Positions 58,932-64,000 of a stretch of 64,000 bases of DNA are shown one piece after another. The stretch comes from Actinomycetota bacterium. Lineage in GTDB: Bacteria > Actinomycetota > Acidimicrobiia > Acidimicrobiales > RAAP-2. The translations under genes were made by a program, and so were the position numbers. The DNA lies in NCBI GenBank assembly GCA_021324355.1, contig JAJPJD010000049.1, positions 181,314 to 245,313 on the forward strand, in the 5' to 3' direction. Position 1 is the stretch's first letter; every line of letters starts with the position of its first letter. The notes beneath the pieces are model-generated. The model ran no database searches and was not told the origin of the DNA. It was given only the letters and a program-made list of their open reading frames with translations.

Positions 58932-60011
58932 TCAGCCGGCGCCGGTTGCTGCCGCCAGGAGCTCGACGAACCGCTGCGCCGAGGTCTTGCGGTCGAAGTC
59001 CGCGACCCGTCGGGCGGCGGCTGCCGCCAGGTGCCGCCGGAGCTCGGCGTCGCCCAGGACCCGGGCCACCGCGGCGGCGAAGCGCAGTGGCTCCTTGGAC
59101 GGCAGCACGATGCCGGCGGGGCCGACCGTCTCGGGGACCGCAGCGGCGCCATAGGCAACGACCGGGACCCCGCGACCCATCGCCTCGACCAGCGGAACAC
59201 AGAACCCCTCGTGGTCAGAGGCGCTGACGTAGACGTCGGCCGCCTGGTAGTAGGCCTCGAGGCCGCTCGCGTCGAGCGAGCCGACGATTCGGACCGCGCC
59301 GGCGAGCCCCGCCTCCTCGATGAATGCCCGCAGTGCGGGCTCGTAGCGATCGCCGATCGGTGTGCCGACCAGGTGCAGGCGAGCTCGGGGATCGTAGAGG
59401 CGGCGGAGGACCGCCACCATCTTGACCAGGTCGTGGGGCGCCTTCCAGGGGGCGATCTTGCCCACGTAGAGCAGATCGGCCCCGCCGTCGGCCTTGGCCG
59501 CTGCCAGCCGGTCGGCCACCGCCTGGTCTGGCTGGTGGCCGGTCGAGGTCATGTCGATGAGCAGCGGCACCACGGCCGTGCCCCGGAAGCCGGCCGCCAC
59601 CAGCTCGGCCTCGTTGAATGCCGAGTCGGCGATGGCGAACCGGCTGACCTCGGCCAGCCGGGCCAGCTGGCCTCGCCCCAGGGCGACCTCGTGGGTCACC
59701 TGGGGGGCCCAGCCGTCGATGAGCTCTGCCGGGGTGATGTTGTGGTAGTTGACCAGCGTGGGCTCCTCCCGGGCCCGCAGGATGTCGTAGACCGGGCTGC
59801 CGATGGAGGCGTGGTAGAGGAGCCAGCGGTCGGTGGCCAGCCGGCCCAGCTGCGTGATCGGCCGGCCCAGGTGGGCCACGTCGGGGGTGCAGCTCCCGTA
59901 GTAGATGTCGGAGCCGATGCCGGCCGCCCGAAGGGCGTCGGCGAGCGCCAGGGCGTGGGCCCCGATTGCGTCCCTGCTGGCCAGGGAGGGGAGGACCTGG
60001 TCGATCCGCAC
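58932..60011 (-). CDS. GT4-family glycosyltransferase
   Basis: A 359-residue GT-B glycosyltransferase. DQVLPSLASRDAIGAHALALADAL is the N-terminal region (two adjoining segments), LVNYHNITPAELI a conserved acceptor-domain segment, LLYVGKIAPWKAPHDLVKMV the donor-domain start, and VYVSASDHEGFCVPLVEAMGRGVPVVAYG the E-x7-E region. GTG 60011 is the best start although no clear ribosome-binding site precedes it; 47 bases separate it from the HAD phosphatase stop. It is convergent with the previous glycosyltransferase (20-base gap), and both probably serve the same exported polymer. Confidence 0.88.
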   Translation of the reverse strand: MRIDQVLPSLASRDAIGAHALALADALRAAGIGSDIYYGSCTPDVAHLGRPITQLGRLATDRWLLYHASIGSPVYDILRAREEPTLVNYHNITPAELIDGWAPQVTHEVALGRGQLARLAEVSRFAIADSAFNEAELVAAGFRGTAVVPLLIDMTSTGHQPDQAVADRLAAAKADGGADLLYVGKIAPWKAPHDLVKMVAVLRRLYDPRARLHLVGTPIGDRYEPALRAFIEEAGLAGAVRIVGSLDASGLEAYYQAADVYVSASDHEGFCVPLVEAMGRGVPVVAYGAAAVPETVGPAGIVLPSKEPLRFAAAVARVLGDAELRRHLAAAAARRVADFDRKTSAQRFVELLAAATGAG

Positions 60012-60058
60012 CGGCGGGAGTGTAGGCGGTGCCCCGGGAGCCGCCTCGGACTCGGCGG

Positions 60059-60799
60059 TCAGCCGGATCGGTTGGGTGCTGGCGACGCCGGGGCCGATTC
60101 CACTTGGGCGAGCGAGGGGAAGCGGCGGAGCGCGCCGAACTTGCCCAGGCGACCGGCGTCGACCGGGTGGTCGGCCGCGCCGAGGAGCCAGGCGTCGCCC
60201 CGGCTGTTGCCGTAGGCCCACAGGACGGCCTGGGCCTGCCCGGCCCCGGCCAGACCGTTGGCCCGCATCCACCCAACCACCCGGGCATACTTCTCGGCCC
60301 CCCGGCAGTTCTTGCCCTCGAAGCGCCCCGAGACGATGCCGGCGGCGTCGACCGCCAACCGGGTGGCCAGCACGCCGTCCACGCCGAGCAGCTCACCGGC
60401 CGGCTCCACGTAGTGCTCCACGGAGGCTGAGACCAGCACGATCCGGTGTCCTTGCTCCCGGTGCCACTCCATCCGGCGCCGGACCTCGGGCCGAAGTCGG
60501 AGCCGCAGGTGCGTGGCGGCGAAGGCACGACCCTTGCGGGCCAGCTCCTCGTTGGGCGTCCCGGCCAGCAACCGCATGAACAGCTGCTCCTTGTACTCGT
60601 CAGCGGCGGTCCCGGACAAGACTGCCGCCCGGAGCAGCCCCGGGAGGCTCCGCAGCAACGCCAGGGCCACCGGGAGGAACCCCCGCACCGAGATGAGGAA
60701 CGGGACCGTGCTCGCCCCCCTGGTCACGGTGCCGTCGAAGTCGAACGCGGCCACCGTCGGCCGCTCGCGCCCCTCGCCGTCGGGGCCCAGCAGGCTCAC
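60059..60799 (-). CDS. HAD-IB family phosphatase
   Basis: A 246-residue HAD hydrolase of the subfamily IB (SerB-like). AAFDFDGTVT holds the nucleophile and acid-base Asp residues; IVLVSASVEHYVEP is motif II; GKNCRGAEK supplies the motif III Lys and YGNSRGDAWLL motif IV. Between motifs I and II lies an alpha-helical cap of about 90 residues. It should dephosphorylate a small molecule such as a phospholipid head group, glycerol phosphate or phosphoserine. GTG 60799 overlaps the stop of the enoyl-CoA hydratase gene (GTGA). Confidence 0.9.
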   Translation of the reverse strand: MSLLGPDGEGRERPTVAAFDFDGTVTRGASTVPFLISVRGFLPVALALLRSLPGLLRAAVLSGTAADEYKEQLFMRLLAGTPNEELARKGRAFAATHLRLRLRPEVRRRMEWHREQGHRIVLVSASVEHYVEPAGELLGVDGVLATRLAVDAAGIVSGRFEGKNCRGAEKYARVVGWMRANGLAGAGQAQAVLWAYGNSRGDAWLLGAADHPVDAGRLGKFGALRRFPSLAQVESAPASPAPNRSG

Positions 60800-61596
60800 A
60801 GTGCGGCCCCGCCCCGCCCGGCTCCGGCCGCGAAGCGCTGGGCGCCGGCACGCGGCTCGCCGCGTGCGATGACTTCGCGGCCCAGACGCGCCTCGAGGAC
60901 CGCCGCGTCCTCCTCGGAGAGCCCCCACTGCGCGATGGCCGACTGCCGGTCGCTTCGCAGGCAGGCCTGGGGGAACCTGGCGAGCTGTTCGGCCAGCTCG
61001 ACTGCGCTGGCGAGGGCCTGCCCCGGAGGGCAGAGCCGGTTGGCCAGGCCCATGGCCAGGGCTTCGGTGGCCGGGACCGGCCGACCGGTCAGGATCATGT
61101 CCATGGCCCGGCTGGCGCCGATCAGTCGAGGGAGGCGCACCGTCCCCAGGTCCACCAGCGGCACCCCGAACCGCCGGCAGAACACCCCGAACACGGCGTC
61201 GGTAGCAGCGACCCGCAGGTCGCACCAGATGGCGAGTTCGAGGCCGCCAGCGACCGCGTGGCCCTCCACCGCGGCGATGACCGGCTTGGAGAGAGCGAGG
61301 CGAGTCGGGCCCATCGGTCCGGGCCCGCCCTCCCGGACCGGGCGGCGGTCCCCGGCGGCCAGCGCCTTCAGATCGGCGCCAGCGCAGAAGGTTCCGCCGG
61401 CACCGGTGAGGACGGCCACCGACGCCGTGCCGTCGTGCTCGAAGGCCTCGAAGGCGGCCAGCAGGGAGGCAGCGGTGGCGCTGTCGACGGCGTTGCGGAC
61501 CTCGGGCCGGTCGATGGTGACCACCGTCACTGGCCCCCGGCGATCGACCCTGACCGTGGGGCCGGGCGCGGGCGGTCGGGCAGGCGGTGAGGGCAT
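60796..61596 (-). CDS. Enoyl-CoA hydratase/isomerase family protein
   Basis: A 266-residue crotonase-fold protein. VTVVTIDRPEVRNAVD is the N-terminal motif, GGTFCAGADLKALA the first oxyanion-hole segment and VIAAVEGHAVAGGLELAIWCDLR the second, with the Glu of GGLELA near the usual position; the second catalytic Glu is less clear (FGVPLVDLGTVRL), so hydratase activity is uncertain and another crotonase reaction is possible. ATG 61596 is chosen over an upstream ATG at 61650. It is co-transcribed with the HAD gene. Confidence 0.9.
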   Translation of the reverse strand: MPSPPARPPAPGPTVRVDRRGPVTVVTIDRPEVRNAVDSATAASLLAAFEAFEHDGTASVAVLTGAGGTFCAGADLKALAAGDRRPVREGGPGPMGPTRLALSKPVIAAVEGHAVAGGLELAIWCDLRVAATDAVFGVFCRRFGVPLVDLGTVRLPRLIGASRAMDMILTGRPVPATEALAMGLANRLCPPGQALASAVELAEQLARFPQACLRSDRQSAIAQWGLSEEDAAVLEARLGREVIARGEPRAGAQRFAAGAGRGGAAL

Positions 61597-61665
61597 CGCA
61601 CGGATTGTGGCATGACCGGGACCGGCCTCGGGCCACCGTGGCGGGCACAAACTTGACCAAGGCGG

Positions 61666-61694
61666 TCGACAATTGTGCGCGGCACCGGTAAGGT
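61666..61694 (+). promoter_or_regulatory. Promoter of the peroxiredoxin gene
   Basis: TCGACA at 61666-61671 and TAAGGT at 61689-61694 are 17 bases apart, about 75 bases ahead of the ATG at 61772. A TTGACC at 61653 is a second -35 candidate but is too far from this -10. Confidence 0.4.
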
Positions 61695-61771
61695 GGGCGG
61701 GAAACGACGCAAGGTCCGGTCCGAGGGCGTTGGCTCACCCTCGGCCAGGGAAGAGGAGGACCAGCACAGCG

Positions 61772-62407
61772 ATGGCAATTCGACTGGGGGACACCGCCCC
61801 CGACTTCACGGCGGAGACCACCGAAGGGACGATCCATTTTCACGAGTGGCTCGGCGACAGCTGGGGGATCCTGTTCTCCCACCCCAAGGACTTCACCCCG
61901 GTGTGCACCACCGAGCTTGGGGCGTTCGCCAAGGCCAAGCCGGAGTTCGACAAGCGCAACACCAAGCTGATCGGCCTGTCGGTCGACCCGGTTCCGTCCC
62001 ACAAGGGATGGGCTGCCGACATCGAGGAAACCCAGGGTGCGGCCCTGAACTTCCCCCTGATCGGCGATGAGGATCACCGGGTGGCCGACCTCTACGACAT
62101 GATCCACCCGAACGCCAACGACACCTTGACCGTCCGGTCGGTCTTCATCATCGGTCCCGACAAGAAGGTGAAGCTGACGCTCACCTACCCGGCCTCGACC
62201 GGCCGCAACGTCGACGAGATCATCCGGGTGCTGGACTCGCTGCAGCTCACGGCCGACTACCAGGTGTCGACCCCGGTCAACTGGACCGACGGCGACGACG
62301 TGATCATCGCTCCGGCAATCTCCGACGAGGAGGCCAAGACCAGGTTCCCCAAGGGCTTCAAGACCCTCAAGCCCTACCTGCGGCTCACCCCGCAGCCGAA
62401 CCGCTGA
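61772..62407 (+). CDS. 1-Cys peroxiredoxin (Prx6-type)
   Basis: A 211-residue thiol peroxidase. The peroxidatic Cys45 lies in HPKDFTPVCTTEL, the usual P-x3-T-x2-C environment; LIGLSVDPVPSHKGW and FPLIGDEDHRVADLYDMIHP are Prx6 hallmarks, and the C-terminal extension (TPVNWTDGDDVIIAP, KGFKTLKPYLRLT) is that of the Prx6/1-Cys subfamily. There is no resolving Cys in the normal place. It reduces hydrogen or lipid peroxides. ATG 61772 follows GAAGAGGAGGA. It is convergent with orn. Confidence 0.95.
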   Translation: MAIRLGDTAPDFTAETTEGTIHFHEWLGDSWGILFSHPKDFTPVCTTELGAFAKAKPEFDKRNTKLIGLSVDPVPSHKGWAADIEETQGAALNFPLIGDEDHRVADLYDMIHPNANDTLTVRSVFIIGPDKKVKLTLTYPASTGRNVDEIIRVLDSLQLTADYQVSTPVNWTDGDDVIIAPAISDEEAKTRFPKGFKTLKPYLRLTPQPNR

Positions 62408-62415
62408 CGTCCGTG

Positions 62416-62449
62416 CCGCCCCGGGGGCGGGGTCAGGCCGAGGGGCCTG
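62416..62449. terminator. Two hairpins between convergent prx and orn
   Basis: CCGCCCCGGGGGCGG (62416-62430) and CAGGCC-GAGG-GGCCTG (62434-62449) are perfect inverted repeats in and next to the short gap between two convergent genes; the second overlaps the orn stop codon. A bidirectional terminator is likely. Confidence 0.5.
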
Positions 62450-62996
62450 GCCTACCCCCGGAGGACGGTCGGAAGATGGTCGAGCGGTAGTAGGCAAGCT
62501 CGACCACGCTCTCTTTGATGTCGTCCATCGCCCGGTGGGTGGTCTGCTTGCCCGGGGCAGCTGCGAATGCCTCCGGGTACCAGCGCCGGCACAGCTCCTT
62601 GATGGTCGAGACGTCCACCGAGCGGTAGTGGAACCAATGCTCGATCTCGGGGAGGTGGGCGGCCAGGAAGCGGCGATCCGTCCCGATCGAGTTTCCGGCG
62701 AGCGGGACCGTGTTCGCCTCAGGGATCTGCTGTTGCAAGAACCCCAGCACCTGGCGTCCGGCCTCCTCCAGGGTCAGGGTGGACGCCTGGATGGCCTCGA
62801 GCAGGCCGGAGCGGGCGTGCATCTCGCGCACGAAAGGGTCCATCGCGTCGAGCTGCTCGGGGGTGGCCGAGATGACCAGGTCGGGTCCCTCGGCCACGAC
62901 GTTGAGCTCGTCGTCGGTCACCAACACCGCGATCTCGACGATGACGTGCCGAGTCGGCTCGAGCCCGGTCATCTCCAGGTCCATCCAGGCCAGCAC
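62433..62996 (-). CDS. orn: Oligoribonuclease
   Basis: A 187-residue DEDDh 3'-5' exonuclease that degrades 2-5 nt RNAs and pGpG-type linear dinucleotides. WMDLEMTGL is exonuclease motif I (D-x-E), GNSIGTDRRFLAAHLP motif II, and KQTTHRAMDDIKESV motif III with the HxxxxD general base. YRSVDVSTIKEL is a typical middle segment. GTG 62996 gives the start directly at the conserved domain. It is convergent with the peroxiredoxin gene and divergent from dut. Confidence 0.95.
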   Translation of the reverse strand: MLAWMDLEMTGLEPTRHVIVEIAVLVTDDELNVVAEGPDLVISATPEQLDAMDPFVREMHARSGLLEAIQASTLTLEEAGRQVLGFLQQQIPEANTVPLAGNSIGTDRRFLAAHLPEIEHWFHYRSVDVSTIKELCRRWYPEAFAAAPGKQTTHRAMDDIKESVVELAYYRSTIFRPSSGGRPGPSA

Positions 62997-63063
62997 CGCC
63001 TGGGACGCTACTCGGTGGTCGCAGCACCCCTGCGCCCCGCCGGCTCGGTATCGTCACCCGGAC

Positions 63064-63507
63064 ATGGTCGCCATTCCCCTCCACCAGCTGGACCCTGAGC
63101 TCCCGCTGCCCAGCTACGCCCATCCCGGTGACGCTGGCGCCGACCTCTACGCTCGGGTCGACGCCCACCTGCCGGCCGGCGGCGGCCGAGCCCTGGTGCC
63201 AACCGGCGTCGTGCTCGCCCTGCCCGACGGCTTCGGGGGGCTGGTCCTGCCCCGCAGCGGGCTCGCGTTGGCGCACGGCGTGACCTGTCTCAACGCGCCG
63301 GGCCTGATCGACCCCGGCTACCGCGGGGAGCTGGCGGTGTTGCTGGTCAATACCGATCCGCAGCGGAACTACGAGCTCCGGCGGGGAGACCGAGTCGCCC
63401 AGCTCGTGATCGTGGCCGTGGCCCGCGCCGACTTCGAGGTGGTTGGGCTGGAATCGCTGCCAGCCTCGGAGCGGGGCGCAGGTGGCTTCGGGCACTCTGG
63501 TCGTTGA
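63064..63507 (+). CDS. dut: dUTP diphosphatase
   Basis: A 147-residue trimeric dUTPase. All five motifs are present: HPGDAGADLYA (1), VLPRSGLALAHG (2), GLIDPGYRGELAVLLVN (3), RGDRVAQLVIV (4) and RGAGGFGHSG (5, the glycine-rich C-terminal arm). It converts dUTP to dUMP, keeping uracil out of DNA. ATG 63064 is used. It lies 36 bases upstream of the tRNA-Gly gene. Confidence 0.96.
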   Translation: MVAIPLHQLDPELPLPSYAHPGDAGADLYARVDAHLPAGGGRALVPTGVVLALPDGFGGLVLPRSGLALAHGVTCLNAPGLIDPGYRGELAVLLVNTDPQRNYELRRGDRVAQLVIVAVARADFEVVGLESLPASERGAGGFGHSGR

Positions 63508-63543
63508 AGCGGCTGAGCCCCTCCGCGATATCCTGGAGCCGCT

Positions 63544-63619
63544 GCGGACGTGGCTCAGTTGGTAGAGCATCACCTTGCCAAGGTGAGGGTCGCGGGTTCG
63601 AGTCCCGTCGTCCGCTCCA
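63544..63619 (+). tRNA. tRNA-Gly (anticodon GCC)
   Basis: GCGGACG (63544-63550) pairs with CGTCCGC (63609-63615); discriminator T at 63616 and encoded CCA at 63617-63619. The D arm reads GGCTCAGTTGGTAGAGC, the anticodon stem-loop CACCTTGCCAAGGTG gives GCC, and the T arm is CGGGTTCGAGTCCCG. All arms pair as expected, 76 nt including CCA. Confidence 0.97.
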
Positions 63620-63940
63620 ACTCGCGGTGATCCGGGGGTCATCGGGGCTCTTCGGATTCTGAGGGGGAGCGGTCCACCCCAAATCACCCTGTGGCGCGAC
63701 GAAGGTGCGTCACTTGTGAGGTGTGAGCTTCCAGGCAGGAAGCACTGACGTCATGGCCGACCATCGCGAGATCCTTCGGGCAGTGGTGGGTCCCGCCGCG
63801 CCGGGTCAGCGCGTGAGTTCGGCTGGGCAGCGGACGAGCAATGGCCGCTTACCCGCGTTCTCAGTGAACAGCAGTGCCTCCTTCAGGCTAGGGCTTCCGG
63901 ACCGAGGGTCGAGGTGACAGATGGGCCCTGTGGCTGATGG
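63620..63940. other. Region downstream of tRNA-Gly, no gene recognised
   Basis: About 320 bases between tRNA-Gly and the tail of the right-edge gene. A 64-codon frame (63723-63917) has no family resemblance or convincing ribosome-binding site. No copy of the tRNA 3' end or long repeat was seen. Confidence 0.4.
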
Positions 63941-64000
63941 TCATGCTGCCTTGTTCCTCCGGTGCTTGTCGAGGATCTGATGCGGAGTGCGCCCACGCAT
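63941..64000 (-). CDS. 3' end of an unidentified gene, possibly transposase-like
   Basis: The minus-strand frame is open from the right edge of the window to a TGA at 63943-63941 and reads MRGRTPHQILDKHRRNKAA. The Arg-Thr-Pro segment followed by a basic tail is seen at the end of several transposase and integrase families, but 19 residues are too few to decide. The Met at the edge need not be the start. It could equally be part of any other protein. Confidence 0.25.
   Translation of the reverse strand: MRGRTPHQILDKHRRNKAA

Noticed and set aside
60059..62497. 812-codon minus-strand frame spanning HAD, enoyl-CoA hydratase and peroxiredoxin regions
   Set aside because: Only its last 246 codons (HAD phosphatase from GTG 60799) have family motifs; the rest is a shadow of neighbours.
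1..64000. CRISPR array, rRNA operon or complete insertion sequence
   Set aside because: No regularly spaced repeats, rRNA sequence, or transposase with inverted repeats was recognised anywhere in the window.

Overview
The window is high-GC bacterial DNA with dense, mostly non-overlapping genes, many GTG starts, frequent ATGA/GTGA stop-start overlaps and several apparently leaderless starts. The gene content points to Actinomycetota: the Mec-CysO-CysM cysteine system, an LLM-type (F420-like) oxidoreductase, an Eis-type acetyltransferase, a [3Fe-4S] ferredoxin with a P450, a PaaX regulator and many acyl-CoA enzymes. A deep branch such as Acidimicrobiia would fit, but that is inference from gene content; no rRNA is present.

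Layout. 1-14.4 kb: catabolic genes (three SDRs, a sulfatase, alpha/beta and type-B esterases, a MaoC hydratase, a small dual-specificity phosphatase, a PHP protein, an acyl-CoA dehydrogenase followed by an ADP-forming acyl-CoA synthetase) and a divergent PaaX regulator/CmcJ-like pair. 14.4-15 kb: an Hsp20 gene under a CIRCE operator. 15.1-22.2 kb: an acyl-CoA block with two CaiB-type CoA transferases, an MmgE/PrpD protein, a CitE/malyl-CoA-lyase-like enzyme, two adjacent single-hotdog MaoC proteins and an acyl-CoA dehydrogenase. It looks like a C5-dicarboxylyl-CoA (mesaconyl/itaconyl/citramalyl type) route. 22.2-26.3 kb: ferredoxin, P450, Baeyer-Villiger-type monooxygenase and LLM oxidoreductase. 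26.3-41.4 kb: visibly lower GC, holding an Eis-like acetyltransferase, a second sulfatase, an ammonium transporter, a GDSL hydrolase, GNAT, a broken 2-hydroxyacyl-CoA dehydratase gene, MarR, a glycogen-debranching-type enzyme, MerR, a GT4 glycosyltransferase, an ABC-2 exporter and a VapBC pair.

41.7-46.9 kb: ssrA (tmRNA) on the minus strand, a heterodimeric ABC exporter pair with one degenerate ATP site, a DUF1810 gene and smpB. ssrA and smpB together give the trans-translation system. 46.97-50.9 kb: mec-cysO-cysM, an MBL-fold protein, rph and rdgB, a block in the same order as Rv1334-Rv1341 of Mycobacterium tuberculosis but without the rhomboid and murI genes. 50.9-54.5 kb: a leader region with a possible 19-codon peptide, an epoxide-hydrolase-like enzyme, a secreted neocarzinostatin-like/SGNH fusion whose 3' end runs across an antisense tRNA-Leu(UAG), and clpP. 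54.5-60.0 kb: a Wzm/Wzt polysaccharide exporter with a methyltransferase-like protein and two glycosyltransferases. 60.0-64 kb: HAD phosphatase, enoyl-CoA hydratase, 1-Cys peroxiredoxin, oligoribonuclease, dUTPase, tRNA-Gly(GCC) and the tail of an unidentified gene at the right edge.

Functionally the window mixes core housekeeping (trans-translation, RNA and nucleotide hygiene, cysteine synthesis, proteolysis) with accessory catabolism of CoA thioesters and hydrophobic or xenobiotic substrates. No CRISPR array, complete insertion sequence or rRNA was found.
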